From assembly GCA_940671915.1 (NCBI GenBank), contig CALNVZ010000402.1, forward strand, positions 12,614 to 76,613: 64,000 nucleotides of DNA, written 5' to 3'. This stretch comes from Paracentrotus lividus (taxonomy: Eukaryota > Echinodermata > Echinoidea > Camarodonta > Echinidae). A program made the position numbers and the translations under genes. Below are positions 45,228 through 58,356 of the stretch, piece by piece. How positions within the stretch are numbered: position 1 is the first letter of the stretch; each line of letters starts with the position of its first letter. Below the pieces are notes generated by a model. That model was given only the letters and a program-made list of their open reading frames with translations, was not told where the DNA came from and ran no database searches.

Positions 45228-47540
45228 TTCCCGGCTGACAAAATAATAAACACGGTATTTGCGGTTATGTCGTGGCTTTATTGAAACTTTGTGATTGACG
45301 CTTGATTGCAAATTATCATTTGAGATGTCAAAACAAAATAACACATATAAGGCCCAAAAAAAAAAAACTTGTTTGGTGTCGCAATGAATGCCTTTTTTCA
45401 AAATCGGGTGCGTCGGTCGGGTTTTTTTTTTTTTTTTTTTTTTTTTCTTTTTTTCCTCCCATTGAAACAAAAAAAACAAAAGACGAATGACTTCCATTTT
45501 TGAGATCACTTTTACGATTTATTGAGTTATGTAAATGGGACTGCATGGAAAATAACACATGTTATAATACTGTTTTATGAAAAATATATACAAATAAATA
45601 TGAGCTGTTGTATTTTCGGCGTTTGGTGAAAAAAAAAAAAAAAAAAAAAAAAAGAGGTTGTCGTGTCGGGCCGTTTTCAGAGGTCGGTCGGTCGAGGACA
45701 ACCAAACAATTTTTTTTTTTTGGCCTAATCATCATGAACAGATAACAGCCTCCCCGCCTATGCAATCGAGTAAGGCATAAACGTATATCATTCAATTTCA
45801 TTTCATGAATTTGTTATTGCCCAACAGGATAATTCATTTACGTTAACATTAATACCTTCCCCCCGCCTAAGCAATCGAGTGAGACCTAAAATAATGTTAC
45901 CAGCCTGCCCGCCTCAGAAATCGGGTCAGGCCCTATTACTGGTAAAAAATTATCCCATCCCCCCGCCTCTGAAATCGAGTGGAACCTAAACATGTAATAC
46001 CATGCAATAACACAGGAAAGATATAACACATTATATCAAATCATCATAAACCCAGATACCAGCCTCGCCGCCTTTAAGATCAGGTGAGGCGTAAGATGAA
46101 AGCGTGGCACCCTAATATACCTCCGTTTTACAGAGTTTGAAAATTAATATGTAGGTACAATTCAAATCGAATTGGGCCAGAAACCTATGAATTGACATGC
46201 GAACAAATTCAACTAAATATACATGGCACCCCCTCGCCTGTAAAAATCGAGTGGGGTCGAAAATTATCAAATGACAAGTTGTCACTAGACTTGAACACGA
46301 CCATGCCGTTATTCCACAGCCTGCATGATCACTCGGAAACCCCAATATCAACTTCAGCGAACATATTACATGGTCCATCTAAAACGGGGTAAACCAACCA
46401 CTTTTGGAAATTCCCCTATCACACTTTGTGCACGACGTTAATATATAAATCAGTGTGTGACGTTGCCAAATTAATTTGACCACACCGTATTCAATCTATA
46501 AAACTCATATCCATCAAAGGATCACGTACAGTACCATAACATGTACAAATATTATTTATACTTTTTATTACCAAAATTATTAATCGGTTTTTCTCTTGTC
46601 ATATATGGCAAACTTGAGACATTTCAACCAAACAAAATACGGTTAACTTCCGTCAAGAAATCGTGAAATTTTTATCAAGGCATAACACAAGCTTTTACCC
46701 TTATATACACAATGCAAATTATTAGCAGGGATTGTTCAAACATAAGACAGTCTGGATAAAACATGAGATTCTTCACATTCATGAAGAGAGCAATGTGTAT
46801 ACAATTACCATTATTATTTTTATACTCAAAATCATTATGCCCAGCCCCCGTCCGACAAAGCACCATCGGATCTTTTTCCCTAACCCAGCCCCTGCCCGGG
46901 GTAAAAAACCAGCTTGGACCCGACAGGGCCCAAAGTTCTGGAAAACCCTTGGCCTAAAACCAACCCACCCTCAAATTCAATCATTATTTGTTAAAAATTC
47001 GACTTCCAATACAGTTTATATAGTACATAGACTTTACGTTAATATTCATTTCATCACGTGTCCAATATCATATGTAATTCCGCTACTTTACCTTTAATTA
47101 TCTGTTTCTCTATGAAACATATAAATAATATAACCACCAATTTTTTTCATGCTTTAAACATCATACCAGCAAACTCAATTCAAGGTTGGAGATAATGGGG
47201 AGGTGGTGGGCAAATTTTTCACTCGAACATAAATGCGTCCGATCATAAAGAAACCACGACGAAGAATGATGCATTTTCCACCGCTAATTGAAAGCGTTGC
47301 GTAAATAGACACGAACATTCCAATGCACATAGGACCACCTGTTTGAGCGTCAACGACAACAATGTGATACAATACCCGCGTGAGTTACATTCCCGGCGCG
47401 CCAACAATTCAATACAAATAGGTCAATGAAACCTGCGTACATTCCTGGCGCTCCATTTCAACATGTAAACATGTTGATTGACCCACATTTTATCAGCCAG
47501 TTAATAAACCATTTTAAATCGTCTTTGACTCTTTAAATTT
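45228..47540. mobile_element. non-coding element, first of two head-to-tail copies
   Basis: It starts TTCCCGGCTGACAA in an array intron and ends with CTTTAAATTTTA at 47537, where the second copy begins directly after TTA. Its first kilobase carries six hairpin motifs of the type GCCT-N-ATCGAGT-AGGC (45751-46260). Its last 325 bases (47215-47540) recur at 58386-58712. No ORF with a recognisable domain; 46400-47210 holds nothing I can name. Possible TTA target duplication. Confidence 0.6.
45349..45726. mobile_element. small MITE inside the element
   Basis: The ends GGCCCAAAAAAAA and TTTTTTTTTTGGCC, flanked by TAA, enclose about 380 bases with long poly-T and poly-A runs. The sister copy at 47664 lacks it, so the insertion is clean. 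Confidence 0.75.
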
Positions 47541-48498
47541 TATTATTCCCGGCTGACAAGATAACAAACACGGTATTTGCGGTTATTTCGTGGCTTTATT
47601 GAAACTTTGTGATGGACGCTTGATTGCAAATTATCATTTGAGATGTCAAAACAAAATAACACATGTAATCATCATAGATAACAGCCTCCCCGCCTATGCA
47701 ATCGAGTAAGGCATAAACGTATATCATTCTATTTCATTTCATGTATTTGTTATTGCCCAACAGGATAATTCATTTACGTTAACATTAATACCTTCCCCCC
47801 GCCTAAGCAATCGAGTGAGACCTAAAATAATGTTACCAGCCTGCCCGCCTCAGAAATCGAGTCAGGCCCTATTACTAGTAAAAAATTATCCCATCCCCCC
47901 GCCTCTGAAATCGAGTGGAACCTAAACATGTAATACCATGCAATAACACAGGAAAGATATAACACATTATATCAAATCATCATAAACCCAGATACCAGCC
48001 TCGCCGCCTTTAAGATCAGGTGAGGCGTAAGATGAAAGCGTGACACCCTAATTTACTTCCGGTTTACAGAGTTTGAAAATTAATATGTATGTACAATTCA
48101 AATCGAATTGGGCCAGAAACCTATGAATTGACATGCGAACAAATTCAACTAAATATACATGGCACCCCCTCGCCTGTAAAAATCGAGTGGGGTCGAAAAT
48201 TATCAGATGACAAGTTGTCAAGACCAATGACGACCATGCGAAAGAGATTTGGTGGCTTAATTTAACAAATTACCGCCAAACGAGAATATATTTATATATG
48301 ATCAGCCGCCAAATAACTAATTCGTCATTTCCGTTCTTAGTACAATGTTCATGGAACTAATTTGATTTCACTACATACTTTAAAAATACCGCCATTCCGG
48401 TTGGAGTAATCTACTTGACATTATTACCGTTGAAACGCCGGTCCAACATCTATCTACCTGAAAATACCTTTGAAAATTCAATTTGTCTCCTTCTCTAC

Positions 48499-48529
<31 letters not shown>

Positions 48530-49634
48530 GCTTTTTTTTTTTTTTTTTGCTTTTAGCTTATTACTTGCATATCGAAGCAAGCAACATTCACATTCACTAC
48601 AAGTGTAGGATTACCCTGTTTTAAGACTACATGTATTTTGTTCGGTAATATGCCGATTCATTTTTTGTCACCAACACTGTAGACCAGGATAAATACAATT
48701 AAACATAACAACATTACGTATTTGCTGCACGGGTGATCAATTCATAAGCTATCAACAGATTCCTTTCATGAAAGGGTGAACCTTCATAGCTAGCCAAATA
48801 CGAGCCTGCAATATACAACACCATTAATCGGTGTTACCCAGTTGACGTGAGTAGCGTACGAAGTCACTAAAAACCATATTACTCCACGAATTTGTCTTTC
48901 AGACACCTACGTTTAAGCATTACTGAATTGTTTACAAATTTCATAAGTCAGAACTTGAATGACTTAAACATAAGTACCACATTTTTCCTATAGGGCCGAG
49001 TGTTATAAGTTCGCCGCCTTTTGCGTTACATGCCAATTTCACTACAAATGGCACTTTTTCACTTCAAAGACCTGTATCTCGAAAAGTATACACCCTAATA
49101 TATAAAAAATATACATTTTTTTAAAGGAAATTCCTCAAGGAATCAAAATCTGCATTGAAAAATTAAACCAGGTGCAAGATAAAAAAGTTTTTAAGAAAAA
49201 ATTCAGGAAATTTAGATTTTTTTTTTCATTGTTTTTATCGTCAAGTCACTTATAATCACCCAAATATTAATAATATTATTATATTCTGATAGAGAATAAT
49301 ACGACCTTTCAAACAAGGTATAATTCATTATGGTTTACAATTTTAGAATGAAAAATATAACGATCTGAAATTTAGCCCTGAAAATATAGCTTTTTTCAAA
49401 TTCATGAGGGGGTTGGGTCCTGCCAAGTACTGTTGCACCATCAAACATATTGCCAAAGTGATATGAAAATATAAAGCAGTTTAAAAGCTTAAATTTGGTG
49501 CTAAATTCACAATCATAGGCTAAAATTTGGCAGAGATACTGCAGTTTTCCCAACGGTACTACAATATCTCAAATTCTTAATGACTTTGTACAGGAGGCAT
49601 TGCCTTTTTAGGTCAAATAACGATTGTTGAGTCT

Positions 49635-50640
49635 TCCTGAGCACTATTCAATTCAATTCAATTCAGTATTTATTAATTCCGTTCTTTCAGGAAAAAAACA
49701 ACAACAAAATATCTTAAAACACGTATTACAAATTAATTAAAATTTAAAGCACAATCTTAGGCATAAACATCTTGTTGCATTTGAAGAAAAAACAGAATAA
49801 GAGACATGTTAAAAAGCATGGCTTGTAGATTAATGCCCCTATAAAGTGAAAAAAAAATACAACGCATAGCAATTCCATTATTTATGTGTGCTATTCAAGA
49901 TATAAATTCTACGCATATATACATATTATTTTACAAAATGATAATGTAAAGTGAATAACGATGGGAGGAGAAAAGATGATTCATGAGTAAAAAAAAGGGG
50001 GGAGAACATAACAAGGGTATGTTGAAATATGAGAATAAAAGTGAAGGAAGAAGGAGGAAGTTGGCAAGAGAGTGGATGGGGAGGTGGTCGGGTGGTGGGT
50101 ACTGCTTTGTTCATCTTGAATTTGCTGTGTACTGTGAAAGATTTGTTTTTTTTTATTTGTTTCGAAAACGTTTAAGCTCAGGGAAGTCTTATATCTTCAG
50201 TTAATGAATTCCAGTATTTCGGTCCGTAAAAACGATAGTTTTAGAGGCAAAAGAGTGCGAGTCCGCGGGATATGATAAGAATTAGCCTGTCTTGTAGGGT
50301 AAATTGTGTATTTGGCTGTTTTTCGCAAACATACTGTTAAGACGGTGGGAAGTTCTTGTTTTTTAGTTTATACATGAATTGCCCTGTTTGGAAATAAAAT
50401 AGGTCTGAAACTTGAGAATTTTTGACTTAAGGAATAATGGGTCAGTGTGCGCTCGTATATGTGTGTTATGCATAATTTTAAAGCCTTTTTGTACGGGTTA
50501 TTTTAATCAATTAAATATGAAATTGGAAAACTTTATCAATATGAAATTGACTTGAATTACCCCATGCCATAATGCAATAGTTAAGATAGGGTAAAACTAG
50601 GGAGAAGTATAAGGTACAGAATGTCATTTGCACAAAGAAT
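49635..50640 (-). mobile_element. 5'-truncated LINE fragment, RT C-terminus and 3' end
   Basis: On the minus strand around 50560-50610 the translation gives LVLPYLNYCIMAWGNSS, the motif that follows the RT palm in CR1/Jockey-like LINEs and matches LVLPHLNYCNYIWGNTY of the element at 60.2-63.5 kb. Further along are YHIPRTRT-like residues of the LINE C-terminus. The 3' end is marked by AATTG-type repeats at 49635-49665, as in the larger LINE. Multiple stops make it inactive. Confidence 0.7.
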
Positions 50641-53275
50641 TGTAACATCAAACCTATTGTTCAGTGATTTCATGCATAAGCTTTCTTACTTTGGAAAATA
50701 TTGACAAATTAATGCTGAAAAATAGCAAAAAGCGTAACAGCACCACCCTGAGTTCATAACACACGACAATAGGTCTATTAATAATATCAATTGCCCATGC
50801 ATCTGCCTTAACGGAGGTACATCATGTACATAGCAATCGGGAATAACATGAGATATGCATGCTATAGATGAAGCACTTGCCACTATAATGACCAAAGTTA
50901 ACAGTAAACACTGAACATTGAAACGCAAAATAGTCCATATAGTTCTTTAAAAAGTTACATAAACCCTAACTATAGACAGCGCTGTAGAAGGGATTTGTTC
51001 ATTAACGTTGAATATTGATGGGTGACCTTTTTGATTCGTCGACCCGGAAGTAGAAAAAAATCGCTGTGCTTTTGAACAGCAGCGCATACGGCCCGTTAAA
51101 GCCACCTGCTCTAGCCGCCTAGCTAGCTTGCTAGCAGACGGCGCTCGCGACCGGGGGTCTATATCGCCATGTACCGTACCTGCGATATGAACACAAGTTA
51201 CGTGTTTGGAACTGATTTTTGCCTTCAAATATCAATCACTCACTGTTATGACAACATAAATATGTGGAAGAACCTATCTGCTCTTGTATTCTTGGAAGTT
51301 ACATAAATTCAATGTGAGTATCATTTTAAAAAAAATATATTACTTGTGAGAGATTCGGGGTATACCAGCCCCACAACTAATCATCCGTAAGCATGATAAG
51401 GCAAACATTATAGCCCCTCGTAATTACTAATTTTCCGCTGGTTTTACACATTCGTAGTAGATGCATTTCAACATATTTTGTTTTACTTTTTATATATTTT
51501 TACATGGTATGAAATATTCTTGCTTGGTGTTAATGACTGGAAATCGATCCACAAACACAATACAATCAATTGTGCTCTTTTGCCAACCCTATACTGCCAG
51601 TATCAAAGAGAAAATGAATTATTACGATTGTATAGATAATAAGTACAATTGCACCAAAACGTGTCGCTGGCACGCTAAGGGTTAACGTGGTATTCCGAGT
51701 TTATCCAAAATTATTTATTTTTTGGAGAACAGAACTTCCATGAATCTGAGAGAAGATGGGGCTCTTTTATAGATTCGTTTAAGTAGCAAGTGTATTTGAT
51801 TTATTTGCTTGTCTCTCAAAACTTGTTGCAGGTGCCTGTAGCTGATCCATTTGGCACCTCATTGGAGGGGTGCGCCGCTTCCTAATCGTGTACTGTATTC
51901 GACACGAGGCAAGCTCAAGCATAGCGGTTCATACCAGTCCTGTATATCGACATTTTTCTGTCCAACTTGCACTGACCGTCTACGTTCACCTCTGAGTATT
52001 CATAAGATGTACAAATGTTTCAGCTTCCCCGCACAAAAGAACTTAATGTCACTTTAACGGCTCCTGAAGAACTTGGTGCCAGAATAGTGCTACTCTAGCA
52101 CAAACTCCTCTATTCCATAGCCAGGCTTTCACTCAGCTGAAGCGTACTCTCCACTGCTATGCACCGGACCCGAACCAATGGTATCCCTTTTCACTGGTTC
52201 TGAAACAGAAACAAAAGAGAAACCTGGGCGCAGTTCTGGATTCGAAAGAATATAAATGTCTTTCATTACTTTAAAAAGTAATGTCAACTTCATTTCAGGA
52301 GCATAAAATTCGATCACTATTCAAGCCAATGCTGTAATCATAATTGTAGACCTATTGGTTCATACCTTAATTACCTAAGATTTCTAAGCCAATCAGTCAT
52401 GCAATTGCCGGGATCCTGATTAATAAAATATCACCTTTTCACTAACTTACCAAGGGACACTAAAGTCAACGAACGAAAATAATCTGGTATTTTCGCTCAC
52501 TTGCACTTTTATTTGCTTTTTAATTTTTATTTATTTATTTAATTCATTAATTTGTAATTGTTGTAACGTCAGTATTGAAGTTGTGGAAATGACATTTTCA
52601 TGGTTTCATTCTGACCCATTATAAAATGCACTAACACCACAGGCCTACAAGACTCTTACTGGGTCACATTTTTGCAAGCCTCTCCAAAGTTCCACAATCC
52701 CTTTATTTCATCTATATAATCCTCACAATACATACAATACAGACTTTATCCATTAAATCCCCTTAAAAAGGAGAAGAAATGTTATTATTGCCAAAATACC
52801 GAAACGAAAGCCTGTTTTTTCAAAAATGCCTAACCATAAACTAAGTAAAAGAATTCAGAAGACGTCCTCGAGAAGTATACAAGATTCGACAAATCTTTCA
52901 ACAATATGGGCCGGAGCCAAATCTTGCCCCAAAAATAATAAAAAGTATTGTCTAGTCTTATTTAATTGCAGAAGTGCAGATCACAAGTTGTTGTCTACAC
53001 GAACTACCCAAATTTGACTGCAGTCGGAAAAGCCCGATTAATCAACCACGCAGGACTACAAGTATCGTCATTTGAGACTTTCAATCCCTTCATATTGCAC
53101 AAAACTTTTCTTTCTTTTCTTTCATACACATTTAGTATAGTCATTCTAGGACAAAAAAGGGGTCAACCTCACACTAATTGCAACAGAAAATCTAAAACAT
53201 GTATCTTGATCAGTAAAGTCTCCTCTACAACATATCAAAAGTCCTAAGGATTTCGAGTGGTGGAAAGGGGTCAAA

Positions 53276-53941
53276 AGGTCAAAGGTCAATAAAGGTCATT
53301 TTTGGCCTAAAATCATGTAAATATGATGTAATGTCATGTTTATTTCAATTTATAAATTGAAAATTAGCAAAGTATTCTTATCAAAACTTGGGTCAATTAT
53401 GTATAGAAATAAATGGACAAGTTTTGGTAGTAACCATTTGAAGGTCAAAGGTCAGAGGTCAATAAACATCAAAAACCTGGGAAATGCCACGAAATTTCCT
53501 TTGTCCTAGCTATAACTTGAGACCCTCTACAGGTATGCCAACCAAACTTGGTTCAATGTTGTTAGGTGAATGAACCTGTAATGTTTTGGTGATAAATATT
53601 TGAAGATCAAAGGTCAGAGGTCAATAAAAATCCAAAATCCTGTGTAAATCTTTTGAAAGTTCCTTTGGGCTTTAACTATAACTTGAGATCGACTAAAATA
53701 ATGTCAACCAAACCGAGTGCAATGTTGATGTTGAAATGAACTTTGAAGGCTTTGATGACCAGTATCTATTTAAAGGTCAAAGGTCAGATGTCAATAAATT
53801 TGGGTCAATTATCATGCAAATGAACTTGTAAGATTTTGGGGTAATCATAACTGGTGGCATTTCAACCAAACTTTGATCTATCATATTTATAAAGGTAACT
53901 AAATAATGTTTTTTTGTGACTTCCATGAAGGTCAAAGGTCA
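53276..53941 (+). promoter_or_regulatory. array of DR1 sites (AGGTCA direct repeats), left arm
   Basis: Perfect AGGTCA-A-AGGTCA at 53276-53288, 53442-53454, 53774-53786 and 53929-53941; at 53442-53461 there are three half-sites in a row (AGGTCAAAGGTCAGAGGTCA), and 53604-53623 is the same with one changed base. DR1 is the established binding site of RXR, HNF4 and COUP-TF type receptors. The sites are seen; binding in this genome is inference. Confidence 0.5.
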
Positions 53942-56462
53942 GGGGTCACCAAATGAATGTCTAATTCCTGTAAAAAAAAAAAAAAAGATGAGAAACTACT
54001 TTATGTTTTGGTAATGACTGAGAGTTTCTGAATGTATGTCAAACAAACTTGAAGCAATTCTGTATGAATGTAAGAAGATGAAATACAAAGTTTAAATGAC
54101 AACTATGCAAAGGGCAATGGTCATGTGGCAGGTGCCCTATTCCCGTGCGAAAACGACATCACGGTATAAAATCAAGCATAGTTTTCTTATTAAGTACCTG
54201 TACCCCCAACAAACTATACATTTTTTGAAAGCTTATGAGTTGGGCTACACTAAAATCTGCACTATGGCATATTATCTTTAGACATAAGAAAAATATAATC
54301 ATTGAAAATCAGAATTTTGAAGAAATTTTTTTTTTCATTATATGAACTTTCAATTCTAAAAACTTCACAACATAGAGTGTAAGTTAGGTTTTGATGGATT
54401 AATTTAATTCTCTGACTCCTTTGTGACAAATTAATGATGGCTTTTAGGAATATTCAGATTAGAAGTGTAAAAATTATGGATTTAACAATAGTCAAGATAG
54501 GGAAAATTTTAGAACAGACTCTTATGCATAACTTTACCTGTGGGGGTAGTATGCATAAAAACTATCATTATTTTGTAGTACTCTTGAAGATAAACAATTC
54601 TACCAAATTTCATGCAAATCCAATGATTAGAACTCAAGTTTTTAGATTTTTCATGACAAAAATTTCCATTTTGTGCAATCGCACAAAAAGAAATGGCTAT
54701 AATACATACAATATATGATGAAAATATATTTCAAACCCCCCTTATTAAAAAAAGAGGTGGAATAATGATATAAAACAAGTTGTATGATGAAGTAGACACA
54801 TGAAACTACCTAAGGAGACCAAAAAAAGAAAAAAACTTTTTTTGTTTTTGTTTAGGACACCTGCCACCTAATGTCATTTTTAGCTTAAAGTCCCGTCCAA
54901 AACATGAAAGGGACTACTGATGGGAGATGAGCCAGTGACCTGCGGATGGTAAACTCTTTCAAAGTCGAAGGACACATATGTATGACAGTAAACTATTTTT
55001 TTCAGTATAATGAAATCCCTTGTCTTCACAATTTCTTCGCAAGCATTTGATAATTAGGAAGTTTATTGCGGTTCATGGCACTTGATTATTGCCAACGTTC
55101 AAAAGTAATTGCCAGATTGATTTTTTACCAAACATTTGTAGGAACTACATTATGCTGATCATGTTCTGGTAACACATGTTTTAAGAACATTTTGAATACT
55201 AGCAGTCAGTATTTAATTCTGATGGATCTCATTGTGGCTATTAGTTTATTTTTGGTAGGTCTATTCCGTGTGACATAAAAGAGATAAGATCATTGAGTGT
55301 AACTCTTAGTACACAGTATGCCATAAATATGTTTTATGTTCATGATGTTACAGGGCTCAGAATTTCCTCATAAAAGCCTTCAATTTTGTCAAGCATTTTC
55401 ATTTTCACAAATGGTGCGGTTAAGTCCTCCAACATTTCTCTTCCATGACAATAAACCTTTACTGTGATGCTAGATACATTTGCCTTCAACATACATCTAC
55501 ATGTAGATCTGTGGCCCGAAATGCCACCCTTGCCCCTGCCTTATTCTTCATTTTTGTCAACAAAAATTGTGAGGTGAAGGGCTCTGCTAATCATCAATAC
55601 ACTGATCAAGGGAAAGGAATGATAATTCACTTGAGGAGATGGTTTCCTTTTACAGACATAATATAATCCCCTTTTACAGACTTTTGGAGGGGAAGTTAGC
55701 AAATTACCCCTCTACCAGCGGTATTATTTTTCATTATATTATACGGGACCCTATTATGAAATTGCTCCAAAAATATTTGAAAACTACTCCTAATTAAAAA
55801 ACAGTTTTGGGGAAATGTGAAGAGACCATTATTTCAATGATTTTCAGAATTTTCCCCCTGAACTGGGACCCTAAAATACATGTGCACCCCTTTTCCCGAG
55901 AAATCACAGAAACGACCGCCTGAGAGGGGTGGGGCGCTTTTTCCTTGAGACAGGAGCTCCATACTAATGGATATTCACCTAAAACTTTTAGTTGTTGAAA
56001 TGACTGTAAGACATTGCCAGGAGATAAAGATATGAATATTTCCATGGATGTTTTTATTTCTTGGCAAAGATGCACTATAATGAGCCAGCTATTGTGCCTA
56101 ATTTAAAGCATTTTCATTAAATCTTCTCATGATATTGTGGTGTTCCATTACTTTAAAATATTTATCTACAACGTTAACCATTGACTTTATCTTGGTCGCT
56201 ACCAAGATTTCTACACCATTAATCCAAGTGTGGTTGCAATTACCTAGTTGTACTAAAGTCTAAAGTTATCGCTAAAAGAGGTATTAACAAAAGTAAAATC
56301 TTATAACTTGTAGAGGATCATTGCACTTTGATCCTAAACATGCTCAAGGTCATAAATTTACCTATCAATATACATAACTAAAACAAGTTTGGTTCACACT
56401 CCTCAAGTGGATCTCAAGTTATAGGTACACAACGTTCTTGTTATAAAAAATTTACTTATCTC

Positions 56463-57605
56463 TGACCTTTGACCTTCAAAATAGAGTTGTCACTACTGCA
56501 AAGTTCATTTGTCTCTCAATATACACAATGCAACGAACCTAAAATTTTCATCATATTTACAGGATTTTTGACATCTACTGACCTCTGACCTTTGACCTGT
56601 AATGACTGTCACCTCGTGTGTTCCTATATGTTAATTTGCCTCAGTATCAATATAATATAACTCCCCAAGTTTAGTCAGCATTCCTCATGTAGAACAAAAC
56701 AAATTTTTCATCTTTTCACAGGTTTCTTGACCTGACCTCTGACCTTTGACCTTAATATGGTTGTCACCAAAACCATATAAATTCATGCCTAAGTATCAAT
56801 AGAGGCTAAAGTTTGGCTGATAGTTCTCTTTAGTTGATCTCGAGCTGGCCATAGGATAAAAGAAATTTCTCATCATTTTCACAGGATTTTGGATATCCAT
56901 TGACCTCTAACCTTTAACCTTCAAATATTTTACTAACAAAATTAAACTAAGTTCGGTTTACATACCTGTACTGGGTTTTAAGTTATGCCTAGGATAAGGG
57001 AAGTTTCTCATCATTTTCACACGTTTGAGACATTTATTGACCTCTGACCTTTGACCTTCATACGGTTACTACCAAAACCTGCTCATCTTATTTGCATATT
57101 GTCATACATAATTGACCACAGTTTTGTTAAGTATGCTTGACTAATTTTCAAGTTATAAGTGAAAACAAACATGAGGTTACATTATTTCGACATGATTTTA
57201 GGCCAAAGGTGACCTTTATTGACCTTTGACCTTTTGATCCTTTCACCACTCGAAATCCTTAGGACTTTTGATATGTTGTAGAGGAGATTTTACTGATTAA
57301 GATACATGTTTCATATTTTGTGAGGTTGAACCATATTGACTGTATATATAGTTGTATGTTAAGTTATGCCGAGGATAAGGCAAATTTCTCATCATTTTCA
57401 CATGTTTTAGATATTTATTGACCTTTGACTTTTGACCTTCAACTGGTTACTACCAAAACGTGTTCAATTTATTGCTATACATAATTGACCCAAGTTTTGA
57501 TAAGAATGATTTGCTAATTTTCAAGTTATATGTTGAAATAAACATGACATTACATCATTTTTACATGATATAAGGCCAAAAATGACCATTATTGACCTTT
57601 GACCT
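56463..57605 (-). promoter_or_regulatory. array of DR1 sites, right arm (inverted)
   Basis: Perfect TGACCTTTGACCT at 56463-56475, 57220-57232 and 57593-57605, and triple half-site clusters at 56579-56598, 56733-56752 and 57038-57057. Degraded copies lie at about 56898 and 57420. Orientation is opposite to the left arm, as expected from the foldback. Confidence 0.5.
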
Positions 57606-58317
57606 TTTGACCCCTTTCCACCACTCGAAATCCTTAGGACTTTTGATATGTTGTAGAGGAGATTTTACTGATCAAGATACATCTTTCAGATTTTCTGTTG
57701 CAATTAGTGTGAGGTTGAACCATATATTGACTGTACTAATTGTAATTGAGGCTTCCACAAACACTCCAATGCATTTAACAAATCATTGAGTTTTGTTGTG
57801 AATAAAACAAACCATTATAACTTTGGACATAGGCCTAAACGTTTGTCTTTTAAAGTGACAGATAAATTGCGTATTTGGCCAAGTAAACTGCAATTATTCA
57901 CTTTCCTTCAATTTTCAGAATCATTTGGTACATATTAGTCCTAGATCTATATATCACGCATAGGACCTATTATTATTTGTAAGATAGTACTGAACACCTG
58001 GGGGTCATGCTCTAATTGCAATTTGCTTCGAAATAGCTAGCCCATCGGACCAAAACGTTAATTAGCAATACTTTGTAACTACTGCTATGAACAAAAGGAA
58101 AATGTACTACGACCTGCCATAAGTAGCTGAAGTCGTCTCTCCGTTGCTCCGGGTTCTGGCACAGTGGCAGCTAACCTCTCTGACGTACTGCTAGTATGCA
58201 GAGTATCACAATCAAGCACTGTAGTAGTCGAGTGTGACCGGGTACGATTTATTGTTTATCCCGGTGATATAAATCCCGGTCCACCGATGAACAACCACCA
58301 GGTAGCCAAATATTATC

Positions 58318-58356
<39 letters not shown>

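Larger units (their letters stand above)
53160..57730. mobile_element. 4.6 kb foldback element with tandem DR1-bearing units in both arms
   Basis: The outer arm words TCCTAAGGATTTCGAGTGG and TTGATCAGTAAAGTCTCC at 53200-53265 recur inverted at about 57235-57310 and again at 57610-57690. Inside each arm, units of roughly 150-170 bases repeat in tandem, each with a core of AGGTCA half-sites (left arm) or TGACCT (right arm). The unequal centre (54000-56400) is AT-rich with no recognisable coding sequence. The duplicated right end (375-bp shift) indicates later tandem growth. Confidence 0.75.

Noticed and set aside
46732..47097. 121-codon plus-strand ORF.
   Set aside because: Inside a repeat element, low-complexity composition, no recognisable motif.
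45751..48200. tRNA-like B-box interpretation of the ATCGAGT hairpins.
   Set aside because: The motif is close to but does not match GGTTCGANNCC, and no A box or cloverleaf can be drawn.
50686..50928. Minus-strand ORF with a hydrophobic start (MRFNVQCLLLTLVIIVASAS), possible signal peptide or a copy of the TM4 exon (it shares TTTGGTCATTATA and GTGGCAAGTGCTTC with 13572-13647).
   Set aside because: It lies inside inserted repeat sequence, has no supporting splice context, and the similarity spans only about 27 bases with a gap. It could be a chance match or a degraded fragment.
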